This document shows, in pieces, positions 1 to 8,443 of a DNA stretch of 64,000 nucleotides (the stretch's first letter is position 1; every line of letters starts with the position of its first letter). The notes beneath the pieces were generated by a model, which was not told the origin of the DNA, made no database searches, and saw only the letters and a list, made by a program, of their open reading frames with translations. The DNA lies in assembly GCA_965658745.1 (NCBI GenBank), contig CBFHTK010000005.1, positions 155,562-219,561 on the forward strand, read 5' to 3'. The stretch comes from JAHDFB01 sp965658745 (GTDB lineage Bacteria > Bacteroidota > Bacteroidia > Chitinophagales > Saprospiraceae). Made by a program: the position numbers and the translations under genes.

Positions 1-89
1 TCACTAATCAAGTGAAGCCAAAAATTAGCGCGGGTGCCAGGTTTGACTTCTTCAATATTAAATTCCTTTATCAACGGGATATTATTCAT
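1..89 (-). CDS. Probable succinylglutamate desuccinylase/aspartoacylase-like hydrolase, N-terminus only
   Basis: An ATG at position 89 opens a frame that runs off the window edge; 29 residues are visible, starting MNNIPLIKEF. The stretch EEVKPGTRANFWLHL resembles the opening strand of predicted deacylases of the AstE/AspA-like M14 family, which often begin with a valine-x-proline-glycine-x-arginine pattern before the zinc site. The zinc ligands would lie outside the window, so the assignment is tentative. Its start overlaps the stop of the preceding ATP-grasp gene by 8 bases, the same overlap as between the two ATP-grasp genes. The three are therefore very probably translated as one coupled operon. 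It could also be an unrelated hypothetical protein. Confidence 0.5.
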   Translation of the reverse strand, partial: MNNIPLIKEFNIEEVKPGTRANFWLHLIS

Positions 90-1089
90 CGATCCTAGTA
101 CGGACATAGTCAATTATCTTTTGAATTGTGATTGAAATGATGGGTTTCCCTGTTTGAGCTTCTGCATGAGGAAATCCACCAATACTTAATGTATTAACTT
201 CAGAAAGCACACGTTTTCCGTCGTCATCGGTCAAAGTATCAGCGCCAAACATGACTATACCTTTCTCCGTCAAAATTGGGCTGATAAATTCAATAATCTC
301 TCTCTCTTCATTCGTCACTTCTGTTGCAACTGATGTCCCTCCCTGTGCAACATTACACAACCAAGAGCCTTCTGCTGGTAATCGTAAAGATGCAGCAAGT
401 AATTCACCATTGACAACGAGTATTCTTTTGTCTCCTTTGGAAACATTTTTGAGAAACTTCATAGCTAGATACCCATCACGACGAAGTACTGGTTCAAGCT
501 GTACTAAATAAGGCTTTGCATTCTGAATTTCTTTACCATCATCGACCATACCATCCGATATCTTAATAAGACCTCTCCCTCCATATTCCTTAAGTGGCTT
601 TAGTACTATGTCCATTTGCAGAGCGAAACACAGAACTTCTTCAACAGTATGTACTTTCTTGATAGGTGGACAGACTTTCTGAATTTCGAGTAAAAAAGAT
701 TTATTACTCGTTTCAAGAATTCCTCGAGGACGATTGAAGATCACACCGTCTACTTCATCTTCCAACCACAGTAGAAAATCATCTTCAACTGGACGAGGAA
801 GTCTCAGCCAGACGGCATCATAACTCTTATAGTCTACTTTTTTCAAAGCTTGCGAAAACTGTTCGCCAGATTCTTGATATTGAAAATCTGTATCCACGGC
901 TACTACGTGTAGACCATCTAATTTCTTGTTTTTAAAGAATTTATCATTTTCAAAGACTCCTCGACTCGCAATGTCAACAGAATGAATTTGTGGATGTTTA
1001 ACTAATTCTCTAATGAGAGGATATATCGAATTGTGTTCACTGTGACCACTGTGGTCCGTGAGAACTAAGAACTTGAGTGTCTTAGTCAT
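82..1089 (-). CDS. Glutathione-synthetase-like ATP-grasp ligase
   Basis: 335 residues with the layout of prokaryotic GshB-type ATP-grasp enzymes, which join a carboxylate to an amine through an acyl phosphate. Visible motifs are the lysine and glycine-rich ATP loop KPLKEYGGRG (about 164-173), GDKRILVVNG (about 219-228), which closely follows the GshB pattern, and the metal-binding end motif SEVNTLSIGG (about 296-305). The N-terminal 120 residues form the usual pre-ATP-grasp alpha/beta part. No separate gamma-glutamylcysteine ligase is seen here, and the partners are a second ATP-grasp-like protein and a probable deacylase. The substrate is therefore probably not simple glutathione. The gene overlaps both neighbours by 8 bases. 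Confidence 0.8.
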   Translation of the reverse strand: MTKTLKFLVLTDHSGHSEHNSIYPLIRELVKHPQIHSVDIASRGVFENDKFFKNKKLDGLHVVAVDTDFQYQESGEQFSQALKKVDYKSYDAVWLRLPRPVEDDFLLWLEDEVDGVIFNRPRGILETSNKSFLLEIQKVCPPIKKVHTVEEVLCFALQMDIVLKPLKEYGGRGLIKISDGMVDDGKEIQNAKPYLVQLEPVLRRDGYLAMKFLKNVSKGDKRILVVNGELLAASLRLPAEGSWLCNVAQGGTSVATEVTNEEREIIEFISPILTEKGIVMFGADTLTDDDGKRVLSEVNTLSIGGFPHAEAQTGKPIISITIQKIIDYVRTRIDE

Positions 1090-2530
1090 ATTTCATTATT
1101 TCGTCTAGTAAGGTCTTGTCATTATTCAGAGACTTGAAAAGTCGATGTCTAAACTTGCCCTTGGAATTATAGAGGTTAATACACATCTTGTCTATTGCTA
1201 TCGTAGAAAGAACCGTCTGAATATATGCTTCTATCATATCGTCTAGACCAAGCCCCAACTTATTGAAGTCCCTTCTATCCATCAGCATTAAGCGATTTGT
1301 ATCTGACCCCCACTGATTCTCTGCTTTCTTGATAGAAAGATTTGTACCAAGCATACTCCATGAGTCACTACCAGAGTCTATTTCATCGGCCAAAGGGCGC
1401 GCCGCTCTTCGTGCATATACACAAAGTGGTTTGATTCCATTTTCTGTTGAACTTACCATCAATCTCAAGTCTGTTACAAATGTGTCCCCTTTGGTTGTTG
1501 GAATTGTTCCCACATGATAGTACTTACCCTCGCTACTTGTTGAACTCCAATTGTAGTTTCCAATCAGACTCTGAACGATGAACTTCTTATAATTGATATC
1601 TAATTCCATAAAAGTGTCTAGTTCATCTTGATTAATGATCGTATAAACACCTTGTCCTGCATTGCTATAAGGAATCTTAATTACAGCTTGACCTCCCAGC
1701 TTTTGGACCCACAATGGAATTTCATCTTTGCTTACGTCCCAAATAGTTTCGGGAGTACTAATCTTCAGTCCAAACTCCTTAATTTCTGTATTGTAAATAT
1801 CATATGCTTTTGCAGCCACCATTTTATTCCTTCCTCCAGCAAGACATGCAATTATCGGATTCATAATCCTGGTCTTGCTCACCAAAGGTAACCTCGTCCA
1901 AGGCTTTTGGGTTAAATATCTAAACACAGCGCGCATCGCATGCCATTCATTCTCATGGTACACATACATAATGCCATTTTCAAACTTAACATGGGCGTTA
2001 TCTTCACCGTTGAAGTATGGCACCATAAGTACTTCCTCTTCGAAAACATCTGCCATCACAGCAGCATAGCCAGAAACCTCCATGAAGTTTTTGTCATATA
2101 CCATTCCCAACTTACCTGCAATTTCAGTGACACCCTGCCTAGGGCGCAGCATTCTTCGAAATGTTCTTTCTATTAGATGAAGGTATGAACCTGACTCTTG
2201 ATGGTCATCCTGCAAAGGCATTGATTTATGTCCAGAAGGACAAGAATTATTCTCAATAATGACCATTTGTCTATCTCCACCTGCCTTTGTTGAATTGATC
2301 AGATCGGCACCTCCCCAAAGAAAATACTTGCACTTATAATCCAAAACTTCAGCAAGTTTCTCTTTATTAACCATTGGATTAAGATGACAGTACCTATTTA
2401 TTATTCGATCTTTCGAAAGATTAAGAAAGAAATTCACCATGGGGTGAATCGTTGCATTCAGAGCTTTTGGGTAAAAATGATTTTCAGCCTCAAATGACTT
2501 AGGCTGAACAAATTCTGTTTTATAATTCAT
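1082..2530 (-). CDS. Divergent ATP-grasp-like protein of unknown substrate
   Basis: 482 residues, probably cytoplasmic, with no signal peptide. A conserved-looking block ENNSCPSGHKSMP lies at about 93-105, and VIKIPYSNAGQGVYTI (about 283-298) has the lysine and glycine-rich form of an ATP-grasp nucleotide loop. The C-terminal part carries arginine and aspartate-rich segments (about 355-430) that could complete a metal and ATP site. I recognise the general type, an uncharacterised ligase that travels with GshB-like genes, but not a named function. It is the first gene of the coupled cassette, and its stop overlaps the next start by 8 bases. A -7 element lies about 36 bases upstream of the ATG. 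Confidence 0.65.
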   Translation of the reverse strand: MNYKTEFVQPKSFEAENHFYPKALNATIHPMVNFFLNLSKDRIINRYCHLNPMVNKEKLAEVLDYKCKYFLWGGADLINSTKAGGDRQMVIIENNSCPSGHKSMPLQDDHQESGSYLHLIERTFRRMLRPRQGVTEIAGKLGMVYDKNFMEVSGYAAVMADVFEEEVLMVPYFNGEDNAHVKFENGIMYVYHENEWHAMRAVFRYLTQKPWTRLPLVSKTRIMNPIIACLAGGRNKMVAAKAYDIYNTEIKEFGLKISTPETIWDVSKDEIPLWVQKLGGQAVIKIPYSNAGQGVYTIINQDELDTFMELDINYKKFIVQSLIGNYNWSSTSSEGKYYHVGTIPTTKGDTFVTDLRLMVSSTENGIKPLCVYARRAARPLADEIDSGSDSWSMLGTNLSIKKAENQWGSDTNRLMLMDRRDFNKLGLGLDDMIEAYIQTVLSTIAIDKMCINLYNSKGKFRHRLFKSLNNDKTLLDEIMKYD

Positions 2531-2566
2531 TAAGATTTGTTACTGATTAGTTACTCTTCTCCTCGC

Positions 2567-2574
2567 CAAAAATA
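2567..2574 (-). promoter_or_regulatory. Putative -7 promoter box for the ATP-grasp cassette
   Basis: On the minus strand the sequence reads TATTTTTG, an exact match to the Bacteroidota TAnnTTTG -7 consensus, 36 bases before the ATG at 2530. No clear TTTG -33 element lies at the usual distance. An 8-bp inverted repeat with one bulge (2587-2606, loop TTT) occupies the -33 region and could be an operator. Confidence 0.45.
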
Positions 2575-2765
2575 TCTCGTCAAGATCTACTGCCTTTGGC
2601 AGGTAGGGTAATAAGTTATTATATTTAAACAACTTATAAAGATAACTTAACTAAACAAACTAAAATGAAAAAAAATCACTGTTAGAGTAAATATTTATTT
2701 ACCAGAAGATTGTTCAAAAAGACTTTTTGTTGAGTGAATTGGTACTATGGTAAGTGACTAGAAAT

Positions 2766-3509
2766 CTACTTTTGAAGATAAGACATAGCTGCACCAATGA
2801 TACCAGCATCATTTTGCATTTTGGCAGGTACTACAGGGCATTTTGAACCAATCAGATACTTCTTATAAAGATCAAAATTCTTACTTATTCCACCCCCAAG
2901 TATAATTACATCAGGAGAAAAAAGAAAATCAATATGTGCCAATCCTTTGCTAAACTCTTTCCCCCAAGTCTTCCAAGATTGGCTATTAATCTCCCTTACT
3001 TTATTGGACATATACTTTTCTAGAACTTTGTCCTTCCATTTGAGGTGTCCCATTTCTGTATTTGGAAGTAATTTACCATTGACAAAAATAGCTGAACCAA
3101 TACCTGTTCCCAAAGTAAGAAGAATGACAGTGCCTTTAATTCCTTTTCCCTGCCCAAAGACTATTTCCGCAAGTCCAGCCGCATCAGCGTCATTCACCAT
3201 AGATAGTGGACAACCTGTACCTTTCTGCAAAAATTCTTGAGCTGAAAAGTCCAACCACTTCTTATCAACGTTGGACGCTGAACGTGTTATGCCATGTTGA
3301 ACGATTGCAGGAAAACCAAGACCTACTGGTAGTCCATGCCAATCAAAGTGGTCAATGATACTATTTACAGTTGCTAAAACATTCTTAGGAGTGGAATCCT
3401 TGGGTGTTTTTAGTTTATATCTATCTTCCAAGACAACACCTTTTACAGGGTCTACCAAATTTCCTTTGATTCCCGTCGCACCCACGTCTATGCCTAAGAT
3501 TCTCTCCAT
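2766..3509 (-). CDS. ppgK: Polyphosphate glucokinase (ROK family)
   Basis: 247 residues, the size of strictly or partly polyphosphate-dependent glucokinases, which phosphorylate glucose with inorganic polyphosphate instead of, or as well as, ATP. The ROK phosphate motif GIDVGATGIKG is at 6-16, the catalytic aspartate is in VNDADAAG (Asp about 107), the second phosphate loop is GTGIGSA (134-140), and NTEMGHLKW (150-158) matches the NTE-x-GH block typical of this family. The protein lacks the zinc-cysteine motif of the larger ROK kinases. It is the last gene of an operon; the stop of the upstream cyclophilin gene lies one base before its ATG. Choice of phosphate donor is inferred from family resemblance only. 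Confidence 0.85.
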   Translation of the reverse strand: MERILGIDVGATGIKGNLVDPVKGVVLEDRYKLKTPKDSTPKNVLATVNSIIDHFDWHGLPVGLGFPAIVQHGITRSASNVDKKWLDFSAQEFLQKGTGCPLSMVNDADAAGLAEIVFGQGKGIKGTVILLTLGTGIGSAIFVNGKLLPNTEMGHLKWKDKVLEKYMSNKVREINSQSWKTWGKEFSKGLAHIDFLFSPDVIILGGGISKNFDLYKKYLIGSKCPVVPAKMQNDAGIIGAAMSYLQK

Positions 3510-3510
3510 G

Positions 3511-4407
3511 TTATTTTATTACATTTATTTGCATCTTGATATCCTCAATAGGTCTATCTCTATTATCTTTCTTTGCTTGTGCGATATCTTCGATAACATC
3601 AAAACCATCTAGCACTTGACCAAAAACAGTGTATTCCATGTCAAGAAAAGGTGTTCCTCCATCTTCCATAAAGATGCGCTTTTGCTCATCGGTATAGTTC
3701 AAGCCTTTCATTAGCTCAAAGTTTCTCAATTGACTTTCTTCAAGTGGCTTACCGTGAACTATATAGAATTGAGAGCCTGACGACTTTTTTTGCGGGTTCA
3801 TACTGTCAGGTGTCCTTGCCGCTGCAATCGCTCCTCGAATGTGTACATTTTTCTTATTGAATTCAGCAGGAATTTGGTATCCTGGACCACCACTACCCAG
3901 GGGTTTTCCGGCTTTTGCATCTCTTGAGTTAGGATCTCCTCCCTGAATCATAAACCCATCAATCACACGGTGAAAAAGTAGACCATCAAAAAAACCTTCC
4001 TCCGCTAGTTTGATGAAATTATCTCTGTGCTTTGGAGTATTGTCAAATAGATGCATTATGATAGTCCCATAATCTGTCTCAAGTGCTAAAAGGCAAATAT
4101 CCGGTGCATCAACATATATCTCTTGTACGGTAACTTTCTCTTTTCTACCTTTCTTAGCGGTCAAAGCAACTTCGTACTTTCCAGACAAATAGTACTTATG
4201 GTTTGGATTTTCGTCTGAACTAGTTTTTCCGTCTCCAAAATCCCATGTATAGCTTTCAGCTTTTTTGGAATCATTTTGAAAGTCTACAATGGACGGAGCA
4301 ACCTTATCAGACTGTTGATAGGTAAACCTAGCAGTTGGTCCACAGGAAACCAAAAAAATTGAGATTGTAGCTAAGACTAGTAACTTAATTCCACTTGCAA
4401 TACGCAT
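3511..4407 (-). CDS. Lipoprotein cyclophilin with PKD domain
   Basis: 298 residues. A lipoprotein signal ends in the lipobox LVSC near residue 22, so the protein is probably anchored in the envelope. It is followed by a PKD-like fold containing YTWDFGDGKTSS (about 53-64) and then a cyclophilin-type peptidyl-prolyl isomerase domain from about 105 to the end. Isomerase landmarks are LFHRVIDGFMIQGGDP and the GSGGPGY loop. A PKD domain in front of a cyclophilin is unusual and may dock the enzyme onto a surface partner. It stands in tandem with a second, simpler cyclophilin lipoprotein 14 bases upstream and is almost fused to ppgK downstream. The role is probably proline-limited folding of secreted or outer-membrane proteins. 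Confidence 0.85.
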   Translation of the reverse strand: MRIASGIKLLVLATISIFLVSCGPTARFTYQQSDKVAPSIVDFQNDSKKAESYTWDFGDGKTSSDENPNHKYYLSGKYEVALTAKKGRKEKVTVQEIYVDAPDICLLALETDYGTIIMHLFDNTPKHRDNFIKLAEEGFFDGLLFHRVIDGFMIQGGDPNSRDAKAGKPLGSGGPGYQIPAEFNKKNVHIRGAIAAARTPDSMNPQKKSSGSQFYIVHGKPLEESQLRNFELMKGLNYTDEQKRIFMEDGGTPFLDMEYTVFGQVLDGFDVIEDIAQAKKDNRDRPIEDIKMQINVIK

Positions 4408-4421
4408 CTACAGAAGATTAT

Positions 4422-5066
4422 CTAGTTTAATAAAACAATTTTCATTTTAACATCCTTCACTGGCCTATCACGAGAGTCGGTTTGTACAACTGCAATCTTA
4501 TCAATGACTTCTAATCCTTCAACCACTTGTCCGAAAACTGTATACTGTCCGTCTAAAAAAGCTGCTCCTCCCACTGTTCGATAAATCTCTTTTTCCTGTT
4601 CTGTGTAAGTAAATCCCTCTTTAGCTGCAGTCTGATTTAACATATTCTCATTCGTAATATTACCATCAACTACAAAGAACTGAGAACCTGAAGATTCACG
4701 TTCTGGATTAACACCATCTGGAGTTCTTGCAGCTGACAATCTACCTTTGAAGTGTTTTTCACCGATTTCTGCCTTAATTCTATAACCAGGGCCTCCACTT
4801 CCAAGTCCCCTTCCAGGCTCTGCACCTCTTGAGTCTGGATCTCCACCTTGAATCATAAAGTTGTTCATAACTCTATGGAAAAGGAGATCATCATAGAAGC
4901 CTTCTTTAACTAATTTAACAAAGTTGTCTCTATGTAAAGGTGTTGTATTAAACAATTCAACAGTCATATTTCCATACTCCGTTTGAATCTGCACCTTACG
5001 GTTTTGTTCACCTCCACAAGCGATGATAAATAGACTAGCAAATAAAAAAATAAATAGATGTTTCAT
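4422..5066 (-). CDS. Lipoprotein peptidyl-prolyl cis-trans isomerase (cyclophilin type)
   Basis: 214 residues with a lipoprotein signal ending FIIACGG (lipid-modified Cys about 17), then a full cyclophilin domain. LFHRVMNNFMIQGGDP carries the active-site arginine and the FMIQGGD block, and GSGGPGY and SSGSQFFV follow. It should act as a periplasmic or outer-membrane-anchored proline isomerase. The domain is closely similar to that of the next gene, which has gained a PKD domain, suggesting a tandem duplication. It sits 33 bases after the small hypothetical gene and 14 bases before its paralogue. Confidence 0.88.
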   Translation of the reverse strand: MKHLFIFLFASLFIIACGGEQNRKVQIQTEYGNMTVELFNTTPLHRDNFVKLVKEGFYDDLLFHRVMNNFMIQGGDPDSRGAEPGRGLGSGGPGYRIKAEIGEKHFKGRLSAARTPDGVNPERESSGSQFFVVDGNITNENMLNQTAAKEGFTYTEQEKEIYRTVGGAAFLDGQYTVFGQVVEGLEVIDKIAVVQTDSRDRPVKDVKMKIVLLN

Positions 5067-5099
5067 TATTGATGATGTATTCTGAATGAAATATTAGTG

Positions 5100-5477
5100 T
5101 TAGGCATTATGTTCCTCGAAACCGCCATTTTCAACTTCAAGTTCTTTAAAATACCTAATTACAAATTGTTTAAGAAATTGCTCTTGGTCATCAGCTCCTT
5201 CTATAGGTACATCCTTTATTGGTTTATAGTGAGGCCAACCGTCTTGGTCTCTTCCGACAAACTCATAGTACTCATCATAGCTCAGAAGCTTACAGACAGC
5301 AATATGCATTAAATCTTGCTTTTCTTCTTTCGTAAATTCATGTTGAATCAAACCAAGCTCCTGAACGCCAATGAGAAATAGAACCGTTTGAAAATCTGGA
5401 AGAATACTGCGTCCCATTGTATCTTTTACGATATGCTTGACGCGCACCCATTCAAAGTCTAATTCCCAATCTTCCAC
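5100..5477 (-). CDS. Conserved hypothetical protein, 125 aa
   Basis: An acidic, soluble protein of 125 residues with no signal peptide or membrane segment. It begins at GTG (MEDWELDFEW); a TAG stop lies two codons upstream in frame, so no earlier start is possible. The protein contains LSYDEYYEFVGRDQDGWPHY, which gives the impression of a small conserved Bacteroidota family, but I cannot name a domain. It heads an operon with the two cyclophilins and ppgK. A -7 box (5500-5507) precedes it. Confidence 0.7.
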   Translation of the reverse strand: MEDWELDFEWVRVKHIVKDTMGRSILPDFQTVLFLIGVQELGLIQHEFTKEEKQDLMHIAVCKLLSYDEYYEFVGRDQDGWPHYKPIKDVPIEGADDQEQFLKQFVIRYFKELEVENGGFEEHNA

Positions 5478-5499
5478 TGCCTACAATTTTTAATTTTGG

Positions 5500-5507
5500 C
5501 AAATATA
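5500..5507 (-). promoter_or_regulatory. Putative -7 promoter box of the cyclophilin/ppgK operon
   Basis: The minus strand reads TATATTTG, an exact TAnnTTTG match, 22 bases before the GTG start at 5477. No clear -33 element was seen. Confidence 0.45.
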
Positions 5508-5524
5508 GGGATTATGACTATATC

Positions 5525-6034
5525 TTAAGCTCCTTCTTCTTGGACACTTACCATCAAAATATCACGATCGAACATATAAAGACCGCTCTTATCATCCCCA
5601 ATAAGCTCAAGCTTGTCATTCATGGTGCGAGCAAGTGCTTCTTCTTCGATCTGTTCTGCAACATACCACTGAAGGAAATTATGTGTTGCATAGTCTTTTT
5701 CCTGAAGTGCAATGTCTACCAGTTTGTTAATGGATTCAGAGACAAACTGTTCGTGTTTCAACAACTCCTCAAAAGCATGTTTGATAGAAGGGTAAGTCAG
5801 AGTCGGCTGTTCGAGTGCGGGTATCATTGCGAAACCTCCACGATCGTTCACGAAGTGAATTAATTTCAACATATGCATTCTTTCCTCATCGCTATGACGA
5901 TAGAAAAAAGCTACTACGTTATCGATTCCTGGCTGAATTTCTGCCCATGAGGCCATTGCCAAATAAACTTGTGAAGATTGCCCTTCAATCTTGATCTGCT
6001 CATTTAGTGCAGCTTGCATTTTTTTTGATAACAT
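5525..6034 (-). CDS. ftnA: Ferritin (iron storage, ferroxidase)
   Basis: 169 residues, the normal size for bacterial non-haem ferritin, a 24-subunit cage that oxidises and stores iron. The di-iron centre is visible: Glu17 in IKIEGQSS, Glu50/Glu51 and His54 in HSDEERMHML, and further acidic residues in WYVAEQIEEEALAR. It is a single gene; the downstream gene is 47 bases away. A TATCTTTG -7 box lies 25 bases upstream of the ATG. Confidence 0.93.
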   Translation of the reverse strand: MLSKKMQAALNEQIKIEGQSSQVYLAMASWAEIQPGIDNVVAFFYRHSDEERMHMLKLIHFVNDRGGFAMIPALEQPTLTYPSIKHAFEELLKHEQFVSESINKLVDIALQEKDYATHNFLQWYVAEQIEEEALARTMNDKLELIGDDKSGLYMFDRDILMVSVQEEGA

Positions 6035-6059
6035 GGAAATTAGTTTTGATTTAAGTGTG

Positions 6060-6067
6060 CAAAGATA
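6060..6067 (-). promoter_or_regulatory. Putative -7 promoter box of ferritin
   Basis: The minus strand reads TATCTTTG, an exact TAnnTTTG match, 25 bases before the ferritin ATG at 6034. Confidence 0.45.
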
Positions 6068-6153
6068 GAACGCACTTTGTCGAAATTAGATTTGAAGAAA
6101 CTCGAAAATAGTGAAATATCTTAAAAAGATACAGTTCATACATTAGCGAGCCT

Positions 6154-6210
6154 TAAGATTAGATTAATTCTAGATACAGATACTAGTTAATCTCCTAAGA
6201 CTAAATCTTA
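6154..6210. repeat. Imperfect inverted repeat between ROK kinase and ferritin genes
   Basis: Outer arms TAAGATT (6154-6160) and AATCTTA (6204-6210) enclose inner arms around 6161-6173 and 6183-6193 (AGATTAA..CTAG against CTAGTTAATCT). The structure lies downstream of the ROK kinase stop at 6242 on the minus strand. It has no T-tract, so it is either a weak transcription end, an RNA-stabilising hairpin or chance in AT-rich DNA. Confidence 0.3.
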
Positions 6211-6241
6211 CGTCAGATGTCATGAAGCTAAAGTAGTTGGA

Positions 6242-7174
6242 TCAATGATTTAAAAAAAGAAGAGCAGCTCCAAATACTCCAGCACTGTCACCGAGTTTTG
6301 GTTTGAGGAATTTGGTATTGAGAGTGTCATTGAAAATATATTGTTTAGCTTCCTCTACTCCAAGCGTATATATCTCTTCGATATTACCAACCCCTCCTCC
6401 AATCACAATAATTGCTGGATCTAACACATTAATAATTCTAGCAATGCCCTTACCAAACATATCATATAAGCGTTTCATAGTTGCTTCTGCATAATGATCT
6501 CTACCTGCACGATATCGAGAGACAATTTCTTCTAGTGGTCTTTTATCATGTGATATTGAATGGTAGTAACGCTCGAGGGCAGGCCCTGATATAAGCGTTT
6601 CAGTACAACCTACCCGTCCGCAATAGCACATCCCTCCAGAATCATGTAAGTGATTATGTCCCCACTCACCAGCTATTCCATGTCTTCCTATTAATGCTTG
6701 ACCGTTTACTACAATACCACCTCCAACTCCTGTTCCCATAATTACTCCGAAAACAGTTTCTACATCTTCATTTAATTCTTGAACAATACCCAATTTTGTT
6801 TCAGCAATTGCAAAGCAATTTGCATCATTAACCATTCTTAGTTCGATGCCTAGCGCTTCCTGCAAATCTTCTTCAAACGGCATCCCATTCAAACAAGTTG
6901 AATTACTATTCTTCATGAGTTTATTACTGGGCTCAATTGCTCCTGGTGTACCAATACCCATTTTTTCGGGACGGTACCCCATCTTATCGGCAACTAGGTC
7001 TACGAGTTTTACTACCTGCCCTATCACATGTTGATAACCGCCCGCTGATTCAGTAGGAATTCTTTCCCTGCACAGTATTTCGAATTCATTCTCAGTACCC
7101 ATTTTCTTATCAAATGTAATTACTGCACATTCGATTTTTGTACCTCCTAGATCAATTCCCCATAGATGATTCAT
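6242..7174 (-). CDS. ROK family sugar kinase (glucokinase/fructokinase/NAG kinase type)
   Basis: 310 residues with all ROK signatures: DLGGTK (8-13), GIGTPG (73-78), catalytic aspartate in VNDANC (Asp about 117), GTGVGGG (147-153), and the zinc site with His in GEWGH (about 173) plus CYCGRVGC (183-190). It should phosphorylate a hexose or N-acetylhexosamine with ATP in the cytoplasm. The exact sugar cannot be read from the sequence. It follows the helix-turn-helix gene by 14 bases, so the two are likely co-transcribed and the regulator may respond to the same sugar. Unlike the other ROK member at 2766, this one has the zinc motif. Confidence 0.88.
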   Translation of the reverse strand: MNHLWGIDLGGTKIECAVITFDKKMGTENEFEILCRERIPTESAGGYQHVIGQVVKLVDLVADKMGYRPEKMGIGTPGAIEPSNKLMKNSNSTCLNGMPFEEDLQEALGIELRMVNDANCFAIAETKLGIVQELNEDVETVFGVIMGTGVGGGIVVNGQALIGRHGIAGEWGHNHLHDSGGMCYCGRVGCTETLISGPALERYYHSISHDKRPLEEIVSRYRAGRDHYAEATMKRLYDMFGKGIARIINVLDPAIIVIGGGVGNIEEIYTLGVEEAKQYIFNDTLNTKFLKPKLGDSAGVFGAALLFLNH

Positions 7175-7188
7175 AATACGCCTTCATT

Positions 7189-8211
7189 TTACTGAGCTAA
7201 TATACTTTCAATTTCTAATCTTGTATGATCAATTCGCTTATGAATTTTACCAAACATAGCTCTTCGAGTTTTTGCTGCATCATTCGATATTGGCAATGAA
7301 GATTTCTGAATATTCTTAAACCAATTCAAAGTATAGTCTACCAATTGCTCATCTGTACTGATTATGTAATTGGGATTATCATATGCGGTAAATATGGCAC
7401 TCTGAAGTGAGTTCACAATCAGAAGCATATTGTTCGTGTGAGAAATTTCATTGTAATACATTAGAAATTCTGGCGATTTCTCAGTAGGCTTCTTTCCTGG
7501 CATAAACTTCCGACCATGTTCGGCCATTGATTCAACATGCTTCATAATTTCTTCCAACTTATCACATAAAATGAAAGCCTCTTCGGGAATCTCAAAATGT
7601 CCGGTCGAAAGAAAATACGTAATCTGATTAAGTGTATTATTCAGTACATTCTCATTCCAAAATTCAATATTAGGTAGCTCATCGTAATACTTCTTCAAGG
7701 ATTCGTTCAAAACATTCATCACTCCAAACTCCTCATTAAATTCTCTAATCTGCAAATTTCTATCCTTGTAGGAATCTAAATTCCAAACTGTTTTTGCGTA
7801 TATGTAAAACTTGAAATAAGTCAAATCCTTGTCAAGGAAGTAGTAGAAGAATGGCAACTCATTTGTTGCATAATATATCTGTGGATTCGGCAAGCCAGCA
7901 AAATTGTCGACTGCAGCTTTGAAGGTATGTGTATATTCGAAAAATGACACGATTTTTCTCTCCAGCTGTGGAAATTGAAAATTTATATTCCTACGTTCAG
8001 GATTGACTAAAGCATCAAAACTGATGTTGTAAGTTTTCATGAGAATAGCTAAATCAGCAAGTGAAATTGTTGTGGTGCCGTTAATTCTCTTATAAATCGC
8101 TCCTTTACTAATAGATAGCAATTGGGCTAATTCGTCTTTAAGGTCTTTTGAAAACCCACTCTTGATGTCAATTATTTCAAATATCTTTCGTTGTAGTTCG
8201 TAGCTATCCAT
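7189..8211 (-). CDS. XRE/CI-like helix-turn-helix regulator with long C-terminal domain
   Basis: 340 residues. A DNA-binding helix-turn-helix lies at about 25-70: LAQLLSISKGAIYKRINGTT resembles XRE-type proteins. The remaining 270 residues are aromatic-rich and mostly helical by eye, with no recognised ligand domain. I know this architecture only as an uncharacterised Bacteroidota group. It is followed 14 bases later by a ROK sugar kinase, suggesting control of sugar phosphorylation, but that is inference. The 232 bases upstream of its ATG contain no exact TAnnTTTG box and nothing else I recognise. Confidence 0.65.
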   Translation of the reverse strand: MDSYELQRKIFEIIDIKSGFSKDLKDELAQLLSISKGAIYKRINGTTTISLADLAILMKTYNISFDALVNPERRNINFQFPQLERKIVSFFEYTHTFKAAVDNFAGLPNPQIYYATNELPFFYYFLDKDLTYFKFYIYAKTVWNLDSYKDRNLQIREFNEEFGVMNVLNESLKKYYDELPNIEFWNENVLNNTLNQITYFLSTGHFEIPEEAFILCDKLEEIMKHVESMAEHGRKFMPGKKPTEKSPEFLMYYNEISHTNNMLLIVNSLQSAIFTAYDNPNYIISTDEQLVDYTLNWFKNIQKSSLPISNDAAKTRRAMFGKIHKRIDHTRLEIESILAQ

Positions 8212-8443
8212 GGTCGTTCGTTTTGTTTCGGGTGTTGGATTCTGATGAATATGTCAGAAGTCAAATTAAGAAAAAAAACAAAATCAAAACCACTTATCAT
8301 CCATTTTGTCGACTATACGATAGGTAATTAATTGTGAAAGTATCAATAATTACTTTTATCCAACATTATCTGTTGAAAGATATATCGAATGTATTCTTAA
8401 GTACGAAGGTAAACTCAGAATAGTCTGGATAAGTTAGGGAAAA

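Noticed and set aside
82..1089. Direct naming of the GshB-like gene as glutathione synthetase
   Set aside because: No GshA-type partner is present, and the neighbours point to a different amide product, so the symbol was withheld.
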